Below are positions 27,378 through 35,756 of a DNA stretch of 64,000 nt, piece by piece. The notes under the pieces are model-generated. The model was not told where the DNA came from. It made no database searches and was given only the letters and a program-made list of their open reading frames with translations. The stretch's first letter is position 1; every line of letters begins with the position of its first letter. Both the position numbers and the translations under genes were made by a program. This DNA is from Neisseria dumasiana (GTDB lineage Bacteria > Pseudomonadota > Gammaproteobacteria > Burkholderiales > Neisseriaceae): contig NZ_CP091509.1 in NCBI RefSeq assembly GCF_022870885.1, forward strand, positions 2,108,001 to 2,172,000, written 5' to 3'.

Positions 27378-28421
27378 CTATTGAAATTTACGCTGTAAAA
27401 AACGGCGCACCGCCTGCGGCATTTTGTTTTGCAGCTTCTGCGTATAAACCGCTTCGTTCTTCTGCCACCACACGCCGCTACACACAATCAGCAAACCGAT
27501 CAGCGTGAGCGAAATCGGAAACAGCCAACTGTCTTTAAAAATCTTATCGGCCAAATGCCAGCAATAACCGAACATCCCCAACGCACCGAACACGGCAAAC
27601 ACGCGGCGGCTGATCAGCGCGCCGGTAAACACCATACCCATGTTTAACAAGAAATAAATAAACTTGTTCCACTCGCTGTCGGACTCCATAAAGCTGAGGC
27701 CGCCCCAAAACGTGATCACGCCGAAGAGATACAGCCAAAACGGATAATCACGCTCGCTTTGGTTGCGGAAATCCACCCAAAACGCCAACAGAATCATTGC
27801 CGCACCAAACAAAGCCGAAACCTGCTGCTTGAGCGTCCAATCGTACACCCCGTTATGGCCGTAGAAAATCCAATCGGCAATGTCCATCGACATATACCAC
27901 AGCGTAACGGCCACCGGCATCACCAAAAACGGATAACGGTAACGCCACAGCATCACGGCAGCGGCAGCCAGCGTGGCCAGCTCCATCATCAACCAGCGCC
28001 AGTCGATCCAATGATGGTAATCGCGGTAAACCATTGTATCGTCGGGCCAAAAACCCAAAGCCTGCTGCAAGCCGTACACCGCCAGCGGCACCAGCACCAC
28101 CACAAAAGTAGCGCAAATGCCCGCCGGAATGTGCAGGCTGCGTTTGCGGAAATATTCGGTGAGGGTTATGCCTGCTATGCCGTAAAGCAGACACAGCACC
28201 ACAATCGCCATGCCGCCGAAGGCTTCCCAACCCAAATTCATAAACAGCGACATCGCGCCGATGGCCAACAGCCCGCCGAGATAATACAAAACATGGGTAA
28301 AACCGAATTGCGGCACATGGCTGTTTTGCTGCTGCCACAACGCCCACAAAGCATCGGCCTGCTGCGGGTTGATAATGCGCTGTTCAACTGCCTGTTGTAA
28401 GTGGTGTTTGCGGATATCCAT
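27378..28421 (-). CDS. DUF2157-family membrane protein
   Basis: A 347-residue protein. A short cytoplasmic N-terminus (IRKHHLQQAVEQRIINPQQADALWALW), characteristic of DUF2157, precedes about ten membrane helices (YYLGGLLAIGAMSLFM, IVVLCLLYGIAGITL and so on). Function unknown. The start MDIRKHH is taken because GGGAG lies 7 bases upstream; a further ATG seven codons earlier is possible. Transcribed alone. The 200 bases between it and the slam stop hold nothing recognisable. Confidence 0.85.
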   Translation of the reverse strand: MDIRKHHLQQAVEQRIINPQQADALWALWQQQNSHVPQFGFTHVLYYLGGLLAIGAMSLFMNLGWEAFGGMAIVVLCLLYGIAGITLTEYFRKRSLHIPAGICATFVVVLVPLAVYGLQQALGFWPDDTMVYRDYHHWIDWRWLMMELATLAAAAVMLWRYRYPFLVMPVAVTLWYMSMDIADWIFYGHNGVYDWTLKQQVSALFGAAMILLAFWVDFRNQSERDYPFWLYLFGVITFWGGLSFMESDSEWNKFIYFLLNMGMVFTGALISRRVFAVFGALGMFGYCWHLADKIFKDSWLFPISLTLIGLLIVCSGVWWQKNEAVYTQKLQNKMPQAVRRFLQRKFQ

Positions 28422-28621
28422 CAAGATGCTCCCGATTCGCAAAGCAACTCGCCCTGCCTTAATCTATTCGACCCGATGGGCAGCACATCGGCAAACCGTT
28501 CTGAAATCATGCGCGTGTTTATACCTTGCGATTCAACTTAAACGGTTTTGCCCAAGCCCGAACCATCTTGTTTATTTTATAGTAAAACCTTTTTATCTCA
28601 TTAGATTGGCATCAAACCTTC

Positions 28622-30181
28622 TTAAAACGCTTTTTCTATCTCCACAAACAAACGGTTGTTTTTGCGCTCCGCCCATTTATGCGTGCTGCGGACACGGCTT
28701 TGCTCCCAAGTCAGGCGGGGCATGAATTTGGCTATCGACAGCTTGGGGTGCGCTGCCGAAATACTGTATAAAGTTTCCTTGTTGCGTTGCTGCTGCCATT
28801 GGAAGTCGGCATTCAGCGCACTGCCGCGATAACGGCGGTCGGTGTAAGCAGCCCTCAATTGCGTGTTCAGCCCGCCCCATTTCGGCCAAATTGCCAACCA
28901 GCCGCCGCTCACACCGCGGCGGTTGTTGCCCGCATTGTTAGTTCGCCCGCCGAGAGCCGTATTGTCGGGGCGGAAAGTGCCGCCGCTTAAGCCTGCATAA
29001 ACCGTTTGCGTCGGCGTTAAGCGATAAGCCGCCGAACCGAAAAGGCTGTAATGTTTGCCGTCGTTGCGCTCCGCACGTTCCGGCTCGCGGTAGTGCTGGC
29101 GGTAAGCCTCGCCCGACACATGCGCCTGCAAGCGGGGGGTAATCTGCCGGCTTAAGGCCGTCTGAAAACCCGCAGCATGAGCGAGCATATCCATATTGAA
29201 CGTTTGCTCTTTCTGCGTTTTGCGCTGCCATTCGTCGCTGCCCGCAAGCTGCCATTGGTAAAACGGCAGAATATTGAATGTGGTGCGCGCGCTTTGATAT
29301 TGCCAGCCCAGATAAGCACGCCCAAACGCATTGTCGTATTGGGATTTTTTGTCGAAATAATAGCTGACGCCGCTCAAATTGCTGCGAAACAGCACATTAT
29401 GATGGCCTTTAACCGGCGTGTTTTTTTCTACCGAAAGCCGGTAATTCAAGCCCGTTGCACTTTCGGCCTGTTGTTTGACGCAACCCAGCGGCGAGCAGTA
29501 AGGCGGAGCGGCATCGTTCACATTGTTATCGCGCGTAACGCTAACACCGCCGTTGAAATGCCATTTGTTCGCCTCTTTGCTTTGCTTGCGGTACACCGCG
29601 ATATTTTCCAGCACGCCCTCCGGCAGCTGCGGCGTGGTGGCGGCTTCGGCAAACAGCCTGTCGGCCTCTTTCCATTGCCTGTCTTCCCATAAAATCGCCG
29701 CCGTATCCAGGGTAATGCGCGTATCTTCGGGGTGAGCTTCATGCAGCTTGGTGTAAACCGCCGTTGCCTTCGGATAATCGCCTTTGTACCGCGCAATCAT
29801 CCCCTCCGCCCGCGCCAGCAAAACGGCATCGGCTTGAGGGTGTTTTCTGTATGCCGCAGTAAGTGATTCCAACAAATGCCGATCACCGCTGTTGATGGCT
29901 CTGAGCATTAAGTTGTGCAGCAATTCGGGCTGCGTCATCAAATCTTCATTGGTAACAGGCTTGATTGCTTCTTTTTCTGTTTGTTTTGGTAAAGCATGGT
30001 CAGAAGGCGCGGCAATTTGCTCCAGCCATACGTTTTCCTGCATACGCACCGCCGGCTGCTCCTGCTTGAGGCCGTCTGAAGCCCTATCCGGTAAAGCATT
30101 TGCTCGAGAATACGGGGAAAAAGCGGCGGATACGGAGATAAATAGAAAGGGAGCAAAAGATAATTTTCTGAAACTGTTCAT
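28622..30181 (-). CDS. slam: Slam outer-membrane translocon for surface lipoproteins
   Basis: A 519-residue surface lipoprotein assembly modifier. The signal peptide ends near SRANA. A periplasmic helical TPR-like domain (about 60-200; LLARAEGMIARYKGDYPKAT, ITLDTAAILWEDRQWKEAD) is followed by a C-terminal beta-barrel domain (DUF560, about 205-519; LNYRLSVEKNTPVKG, FNILPFYQWQLAGSDEW) ending in EIEKAF with a terminal aromatic residue. Slam flips lipoproteins such as HpuA, TbpB or fHbp to the cell surface. It is divergent from hpuA across a 204-base promoter region, which strongly suggests HpuA as client; in meningococcus the HpuA-specific version is Slam2. A DUS lies in frame near residue 35 (ASDGLKQ). 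Confidence 0.92.
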   Translation of the reverse strand: MNSFRKLSFAPFLFISVSAAFSPYSRANALPDRASDGLKQEQPAVRMQENVWLEQIAAPSDHALPKQTEKEAIKPVTNEDLMTQPELLHNLMLRAINSGDRHLLESLTAAYRKHPQADAVLLARAEGMIARYKGDYPKATAVYTKLHEAHPEDTRITLDTAAILWEDRQWKEADRLFAEAATTPQLPEGVLENIAVYRKQSKEANKWHFNGGVSVTRDNNVNDAAPPYCSPLGCVKQQAESATGLNYRLSVEKNTPVKGHHNVLFRSNLSGVSYYFDKKSQYDNAFGRAYLGWQYQSARTTFNILPFYQWQLAGSDEWQRKTQKEQTFNMDMLAHAAGFQTALSRQITPRLQAHVSGEAYRQHYREPERAERNDGKHYSLFGSAAYRLTPTQTVYAGLSGGTFRPDNTALGGRTNNAGNNRRGVSGGWLAIWPKWGGLNTQLRAAYTDRRYRGSALNADFQWQQQRNKETLYSISAAHPKLSIAKFMPRLTWEQSRVRSTHKWAERKNNRLFVEIEKAF

Positions 30182-30385
30182 CGGAATTGTGTAAAAAGAT
30201 TATAAAAAAATGTTTGTAACAACCATCGTTTTCAGAGTATACTTCATATGGAAATAAAAACAAATATTATTTACTTTCATAATTTTAGTAAAAATAATCC
30301 AGTTTATTTTAATTAATGAAACTCTTCAATTAAATAAACGGCATACCAGCCGAATCGACAAATATCCAACCAACGGAGGTAATCC
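30182..30385. promoter_or_regulatory. Divergent, AT-rich control region of slam and hpuA
   Basis: 204 bases, strongly A+T rich (30230-30345), carrying the promoters of both units. Stretches such as CAAATATTATTTACTTTCATAAT resemble AT-rich Fur sites but do not match the consensus well. Iron control is expected from the family rather than demonstrated by sequence. GGAGG lies 12 bases before hpuA. Confidence 0.4.
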
Positions 30386-31390
30386 ATGCATAACCGGTCT
30401 TTCAGACGGCCTTATATCAGTTTGGTTCTGCCATTTATTTTAGCCGCGTGTGCGGGGGGCGGTCATGTCGCTATTCCTGAAACTATTGTGCCTATTCCCA
30501 CGCTTTCGGCGTTAGACATCAATAGTTCGGAGGTTGTTGGAAAAACACCGGATGTAAAAATTCAAACATTTAATGCGGGCACCGGCAAAGCGGGCAAATT
30601 GGAAAGCTGGAGGCTCAAAGAACGAAACTTTTTCAACGACCTTGTTGATAAAGACAACATCGTATATCAAGCTCCCGACGGCAAGCTTTATAAGTTCAAC
30701 ACTTACACCGACCCCATTCTGCCCGACAGCTTCCACCCCAACCAAGCTTTGAAAAACAAACAAGATACACAGCAAACCGATAACGGCGGCAAACTGTTTG
30801 CCTGCTGCGTTAAATTCGGCACCGGATTTGCTGCCAGCAAGGTGGGCGACGATCTGCGCTATGGAGCATGGATAAGCAAAGACGGCAAAGCCGATCTGTT
30901 TGTGGGCGGCATACTTGCCGACCCTGCACAAATGCAAGGCGCGTCCGCCAATAACGGCCAGGCCACAGGTAAGGCAACTTACGAGATATGGGCTTTGCGC
31001 GTGAAAAACGGCCAAGTGGTTTCGTCTTCATATGACCTCAACTCCAAAGAAAACCCCATCAGATCACGCGTTACCGTCAACTTCAATACCGGCAAGCTGG
31101 GCGGCAAGATTATCGGCAACAGCGACTTCGGTGCAGATATCGACTTTAAAGATGTCAACGTGAAAGGTAACCGCTTTAGCGGCAGTGCCGAGTCAGACGG
31201 CAAAGTCGGCCAAGTAGACGGCGGCTTCTTTGGCAAGGCCGGCTATTATTCGCCGGCAGGCGATAAAATCGGCGGCAAAATCACATTTGATGCCGACCGC
31301 AACCTCGACAGCGTATTCGGCGGCTCAATTAACGCCAGATCCAATCGAAATGCCAACGACAAATCCCAAGATTTAACTCCTTTAAACTAA
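30386..31390 (+). CDS. hpuA: HpuA, surface lipoprotein of the haemoglobin receptor
   Basis: A 334-residue lipoprotein with a signal peptide ending in lipobox ILAAC (lipidated C22). A mixed beta domain is followed by a C-terminal beta-barrel typical of Slam clients (GKLGGKIIGNSDFGADIDF, GNRFSGSAESDGKVGQVDGGFFGKAG). It binds haemoglobin at the surface with HpuB. The start carries a DUS in frame (SFRRPY, residues 5-10). Directly after the lipid cysteine is a run of six G (30454-30459), where pathogenic Neisseria carry the phase-variable poly-G tract; here it is short and in frame. hpuB follows 10 bases after the stop. Confidence 0.92.
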   Translation: MHNRSFRRPYISLVLPFILAACAGGGHVAIPETIVPIPTLSALDINSSEVVGKTPDVKIQTFNAGTGKAGKLESWRLKERNFFNDLVDKDNIVYQAPDGKLYKFNTYTDPILPDSFHPNQALKNKQDTQQTDNGGKLFACCVKFGTGFAASKVGDDLRYGAWISKDGKADLFVGGILADPAQMQGASANNGQATGKATYEIWALRVKNGQVVSSSYDLNSKENPIRSRVTVNFNTGKLGGKIIGNSDFGADIDFKDVNVKGNRFSGSAESDGKVGQVDGGFFGKAGYYSPAGDKIGGKITFDADRNLDSVFGGSINARSNRNANDKSQDLTPLN

Positions 31391-31400
31391 GGCCGAAAAC

Positions 31401-33818
31401 ATGAATAAGCATACAACTTTCAAACCAACCATATTATTCATACTCCTAAGCAGCGCCTTCTCTGCCCAAGCATTGGCCGCAGAAACCGGCAAGCCTGATG
31501 TAGACAGCAACGTTCAGTTGGAAGCCGTTGAAGTTAAGGGAAACCGCGCCGTTAAAAAATTAGGCAGCGAAAAAGTACGCCGCAAAAACTTGGATGAAAA
31601 TCTGGTTCAAGACATTCACGACATGGTGCGTTACGACCCCGGTATTTCCGTGGTAGAAGGCGGGCGCGCAGGCTCCAACGGCTTTGCCATACGCGGCGTG
31701 GATAAAGACCGCGTTGCCGTAAACGTAGACGGCCTCCAACAGGCCGAAAGCCGCTCTTCGGAAGCATTCCAAGAACTCTTCGGCGCTTACGGCAACTTCA
31801 ACACCAACCGCAATGCCGCCGAGCTGGAAAACATTTCCGAAGTTGCCATTCTGAAAGGTGCAGATTCCCTTTCTGCCGGCAGCGGTGCCTTGGGCGGTGC
31901 GGTACTGTATAAAACCAAATCACCCAAAGACTATCTCAAAGGCGAAAAAGACTACTATATCGGCCTTAAAGGCGGCTATATCAGCAAATCCAAACAATGG
32001 ATGGGCAGCACAACCTTAGCCGGCCGCGCAGGCGATGTGGACGGTTTATTCGTATTCACACGCCGTCACGGCCATGAAACCAAAAACCACAGCGGCGGTG
32101 CGGATACTTCGTTGGATTACACAGATGAAAACAGTTTTTCCCACAAAGGGGTAGCCCGTGCCACACCGGATCCGCAAAATACCGCCAGCAAAAGCACTTT
32201 GGTTAAATTAGGCTATCATTTCAATCCTTACAACTATTTAAGCGGCGTGTACGAAGATTACCGCCAAGACCGAAAAACCGACGAGTTATCCAACCTTTTC
32301 GGCAGACTTGGCGGCGAAAAACGCTTGCGTAACGATGTGAGTTACCGCAAACGCACGGGTATCGAATACGAAAACCGTTTGGAAAGCGGCCCTTGGGACA
32401 GCCTAAAGTTCAATGCAGACAAGCAAAAAATCGAAATGAGCACGATGACTTGGGATCTGCCTCTGAATTATGCAAAACAAGGACGCAATGCCGAAGCGTT
32501 TTTCAGACGGCGCGGCCTTTACCAAGATTTGAACCAATTCAAATTATCGGCTGAAAAACATATCGACGGCGAATCCGTTACTTGGGATACTGCTTACGGC
32601 ATAGGCTTGAACAAGGGCAAATACCGCAGCAGCAACTTGGAATATTTGTCGCTGATCTACTACCCCAAGATTTTGAGCAGCAGCAAGAATACCGACGAAT
32701 TCTTAGTCAGCACCAAGAGTAAAAACCAACATATTTATTGGGACAACGCCATCCGCTTCGGCAGCAAGCTCAAACTGGGCTTGGGTGCACGCTACGACCA
32801 AGTGAGCATGAACACCTTAGAGAGCGACAGTCTCTCACCCAACGTAAAACGCCAATTGGTGTGGAAAGGCATCTGGAACAAACAGGCCAAGTTCAAAGCC
32901 CCGAGCTACTCGGTGGGCTTGGATTGGAACGTGGTTCCGTCGCTTACCCTCCAAAGCAAATACAGCACGGCGTTCCGCGCACCGACTACCGATGAAATGT
33001 GGTTCTTCTTCCCCAACCGTGATTTCTACGTTCAGCCCAACCCCGATTTAAAAGACGAACGTTCCAAAAACATCGAATTGGGCGCAGACTGGCACGGCAA
33101 CTGGGGCAATTTGAAATTATCCGGCTTTTACACCCGCTATAAAAACTTCATCGACTTCATCTATATCGGCGGCAAACGCCACGAAAAGCTGGGTGAAGAC
33201 GGCAAAATAACTCAAGAAAGCTGGATATCGCCCACCTATCAAAACAGAAACCGCAATAAAGCCACAGTCAAAGGTTTGGAACTGCAAAGCATCTGGAATC
33301 TGGACAGCATCGGCCTGCCCAAAGGCGCGTTCACTACTTTAGCCGCCAGCTATATTAAAGGTTCGGCCGAAGGCGATATACCGCTGAATGCGCTTCAACC
33401 GTTCAACGCCGTTTGGGGATTGGGCTACCGCCACCCTGAAAACCGTTGGAGTGCGGTTACCAATTTCAGCTACTTCGCCAGAAAAAAACCGGAAGATACC
33501 ACCAGAGCGTACGATCGCCCCAAAGAACTGTGGCCGTATGCCAAACACAGCCGCAACGTATTCTTGGTTGACCTGCTCGGTCATTACCAATTTAATAAAA
33601 ACGTATCATTACGCGGCGGTATCTTTAACTTGTTTAACAAAAAATATTATACTTGGGACTCTTTGCGCAGCATCAGGGAATTTGGCGCGGTCAACCGGGT
33701 AAATAACTGTGTCAACGACAAAGGTATTGCCCAACATGCCTCTTGCGCCCACGACGGCATTCAACGCTTTAGTGCACCCGGCCGCAATTTCAGTGTAGTT
33801 TTAGAAGCTAAATTCTGA
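31401..33818 (+). CDS. hpuB: HpuB, TonB-dependent haemoglobin/haem receptor
   Basis: An 805-residue outer-membrane receptor. Signal peptide (to about ALAA), TonB box-like LEAVEVKG near residue 40, plug domain (MVRYDPGISVVEGGRAGSNGF, VAVNVDGLQQ, ISEVAILKGADSLSAGSGAL) and a 22-strand barrel with FRAPTTDEMWFFFP and NPDLKDERSKNIELG motifs, ending in VVLEAKF. It extracts haem from haemoglobin held by HpuA and imports it using TonB-ExbBD energy. It forms a two-gene unit with hpuA; HemO follows after a DUS hairpin. A DUS-like core lies in frame near 32502 (FFRRRG). Confidence 0.96.
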   Translation: MNKHTTFKPTILFILLSSAFSAQALAAETGKPDVDSNVQLEAVEVKGNRAVKKLGSEKVRRKNLDENLVQDIHDMVRYDPGISVVEGGRAGSNGFAIRGVDKDRVAVNVDGLQQAESRSSEAFQELFGAYGNFNTNRNAAELENISEVAILKGADSLSAGSGALGGAVLYKTKSPKDYLKGEKDYYIGLKGGYISKSKQWMGSTTLAGRAGDVDGLFVFTRRHGHETKNHSGGADTSLDYTDENSFSHKGVARATPDPQNTASKSTLVKLGYHFNPYNYLSGVYEDYRQDRKTDELSNLFGRLGGEKRLRNDVSYRKRTGIEYENRLESGPWDSLKFNADKQKIEMSTMTWDLPLNYAKQGRNAEAFFRRRGLYQDLNQFKLSAEKHIDGESVTWDTAYGIGLNKGKYRSSNLEYLSLIYYPKILSSSKNTDEFLVSTKSKNQHIYWDNAIRFGSKLKLGLGARYDQVSMNTLESDSLSPNVKRQLVWKGIWNKQAKFKAPSYSVGLDWNVVPSLTLQSKYSTAFRAPTTDEMWFFFPNRDFYVQPNPDLKDERSKNIELGADWHGNWGNLKLSGFYTRYKNFIDFIYIGGKRHEKLGEDGKITQESWISPTYQNRNRNKATVKGLELQSIWNLDSIGLPKGAFTTLAASYIKGSAEGDIPLNALQPFNAVWGLGYRHPENRWSAVTNFSYFARKKPEDTTRAYDRPKELWPYAKHSRNVFLVDLLGHYQFNKNVSLRGGIFNLFNKKYYTWDSLRSIREFGAVNRVNNCVNDKGIAQHASCAHDGIQRFSAPGRNFSVVLEAKF

Positions 33819-33832
33819 TTGGATAATCTTTT

Positions 33833-33860
33833 TTCAGACGGCTCTGTAAAGCCGTCTGAA
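33833..33860 (+). terminator. Short-core inverted DUS pair between hpuB and hemO
   Basis: TTCAGACGGCT and AGCCGTCTGAA with a 6-base loop, 14 bases after the hpuB stop. Both arms lack the full 12-base form. It may only partly stop transcription, leaving some hemO read-through. Confidence 0.7.
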
Positions 33861-33892
33861 ATTGGATTCGAATAATGAAAAAGGAAAACAAC

Positions 33893-34498
33893 ATGACAAA
33901 CGAAGCTCAAACTTTTGCCCAACGTCTGAAAGAAGAAAACCGCACCACCCACGACAGCGTCGATAATTTGGTGATGTCGGTACAGCCTTTTGCCAACAAC
34001 GAAAATTACTCGAAATTTTTGAAGCTGCAATCGGTGTTCCACAAAATCGTCGACGGCATTTACAAAGACGAAAAACTCAACCAGTCTATTCCGCAACTGG
34101 CCGACATGGCCCGTTATGACGCCGTGTTGCAGGATTTGGAAGATTTGAACAGCGAGCCTTACCAATTCTCCGGCGATCTGCCTAAGCCTGAAGGCAACAA
34201 GGCCATCGGTTGGCTTTATTGCGCCGAAGGTTCTAACTTGGGAGCGGCATTTTTGTTTAAAGATGCACAGAAGCTGAGCTTCAATGCGGAAAACGGTGCG
34301 CGCCACTTGGCTCCGCATCCCGACGGCCGCGGCCAACACTGGCGTGAGTTTGTGGTGTATCTCAACAATCTGGGCTTGGACAAATCCGCCCAAGACGAGG
34401 CGATTCAGGGCGCGAAAGAAGCGTTTGCTTTTTATAAAGTGATTCTGCGCGAAATCTTCGGCCTGCCCGAAGGTGCGGAAGCGCCTGCTCAGGTGTAA
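33893..34498 (+). CDS. hemO: Haem oxygenase HemO
   Basis: A 201-residue haem oxygenase closely matching neisserial HemO. The proximal histidine is H20 in TTHDSVDNLV, and the distal helix with the glycine-rich AIGWLYCAEGSNLGAAFLF is intact. It opens imported haem with oxygen and releases iron for growth. AAGGA lies 8 bases before ATG 33893; an ATG six codons upstream is less well placed. The C-terminus is shorter than in meningococcal HemO and lacks the histidine-containing tail. In pathogenic species hemO is next to the receptor gene hmbR; here it sits beside hpuAB. Confidence 0.96.
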   Translation: MTNEAQTFAQRLKEENRTTHDSVDNLVMSVQPFANNENYSKFLKLQSVFHKIVDGIYKDEKLNQSIPQLADMARYDAVLQDLEDLNSEPYQFSGDLPKPEGNKAIGWLYCAEGSNLGAAFLFKDAQKLSFNAENGARHLAPHPDGRGQHWREFVVYLNNLGLDKSAQDEAIQGAKEAFAFYKVILREIFGLPEGAEAPAQV

Positions 34499-34528
34499 CC
34501 AAGGCTGAAAGAGCGGTTTAAAAACCTC

Positions 34529-34560
34529 GAGGCCGTCTGAAACGATTTTCAGACGGCCTC
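34529..34560 (+). terminator. Inverted DUS pair after hemO
   Basis: GAGGCCGTCTGAAA and its complement TTTCAGACGGCCTC around a short loop, 30 bases after the hemO stop. Confidence 0.85.
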
Positions 34561-34600
34561 AAAGTTTTTAGTCAATTAACTTATGTTGAGTAACAAAATC

Positions 34601-34629
34601 GTAGGGGCGGATGGCATATCCGCCCCTAC
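34601..34629. repeat. Solo GTAGGGGCGGAT hairpin
   Basis: GTAGGGGCGGAT and ATCCGCCCCTAC form a 12-base stem with a 5-base loop. It matches the end hairpins of the 164-bp element at 27131, so it is a single unit of the same repeat family. Confidence 0.75.
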
Positions 34630-34767
34630 AACATTGCAGAGAACAATTTTACTGGTTATATCAAGCCACTTCATTAGACGCCGTGCCGTTATGCTTGAGC
34701 AAGCCAGAGCATGACGGTTTTTGTTTAAATTTAAGCAGATTAACTATACATACCTGCACATACCTGC

Positions 34768-35640
34768 TTAATCTTCGCGCTGCACTTTCATGATGCGTCG
34801 GACTTCGTGCCAAAATCCGTCGGGCCGCTGCTCAAGCACGGCCAGTATGCCGCTGCGGATTTTGCGGGTTTCTGTTTCGTTGAATGTTCCTTCGGCGCAC
34901 ACTCTGGCGGGGGCGAGCAGACCTAAACGCGGAAGCAGAAAATGGCGGCGCGTAAGGCCGTCTGAAAAATCGTATTCCGCCCAATCTTCAAGATAAAGGC
35001 CGTGCCAGCCGTAAGGGTTTAACGGGGCTTCGTCTGCCGCCTGCGGTTGGGACGAGAAGCCGTTGCCGCGCACAATCGAAACGCTGCGTAGTTCTTGGGG
35101 ATTGAGCTTCAGGCCGTTCAATACTTTCCGCCCTTCTTCACTCTCCAGCAGGCGCAGCTGCTGCGGCAGTTTGGCGGCTTTGTGCATCAGCGTGTCTTGA
35201 GTGTCCAATCCGACCATTTCAGACGGCCTTCCCGAACGGCAGCCGTAAAATTTGCAGGTCAATTCGATGTGGTAGGGTTTGCCGTTGAGTGTGGCGATAA
35301 AATCGGCGGCTCCGCTTGTTTGCCCTGCGGCATTTTTAACGGTTAGGTTTTGCCCGAGCAAAGAGGCATGGGGTGCGGTTTCAAGCCAGAATGCCAGCAG
35401 GTGTTCGGCATAAAATCCGAGGCGGCCGGCGAATGGTTTTTTATGGTGCAAAGCTTCGTGGAGCTGCGTGGGATAATCGTTCAGATCAAGCAGATAGCGG
35501 AATCCCGTTTCGCCAAGCAGCTCGCTTACGGGCAGCTCGCAACCGCTCAACCACAAAGGGGGTGCGGTAAGAACGGCGGCCAAATCGCGCACATGCGGGT
35601 CGGTGAGCCGCCACCAAAGGGCATCGAGTGCATAATTCAT
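34768..35640 (-). CDS. DUF1853-family protein, nuclease-like fold
   Basis: A 290-residue protein. The segment SGAADFIATL...YHIELTCKFYG has the spaced Asp, Glu-x-x-Lys-like order of PD-(D/E)XK nucleases, in line with DUF1853. The N-terminal DLAAVLTAPPLW and RLGFYAEHLLAFWL motifs are also family-typical. Function unknown. Two DUS copies are embedded in frame: GRPSEMVG at about residues 136-143, directly after the putative active-site lysine, and DFSDGLTRR at about 223. Transcribed alone, with its start 116 bases from the end of the aminopeptidase gene. Confidence 0.85.
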   Translation of the reverse strand: MNYALDALWWRLTDPHVRDLAAVLTAPPLWLSGCELPVSELLGETGFRYLLDLNDYPTQLHEALHHKKPFAGRLGFYAEHLLAFWLETAPHASLLGQNLTVKNAAGQTSGAADFIATLNGKPYHIELTCKFYGCRSGRPSEMVGLDTQDTLMHKAAKLPQQLRLLESEEGRKVLNGLKLNPQELRSVSIVRGNGFSSQPQAADEAPLNPYGWHGLYLEDWAEYDFSDGLTRRHFLLPRLGLLAPARVCAEGTFNETETRKIRSGILAVLEQRPDGFWHEVRRIMKVQRED

Positions 35641-35756
35641 AGTGTTTTGATGTGTGAGTCTGCAAAAGATTATGCAGGCCGTCTGAAAAAGTTATATTGC
35701 AATGTGCGGCGCCTGCCAAGCAGGCAACCGCAGGTTATCGTTTGAACGCACGGTGA

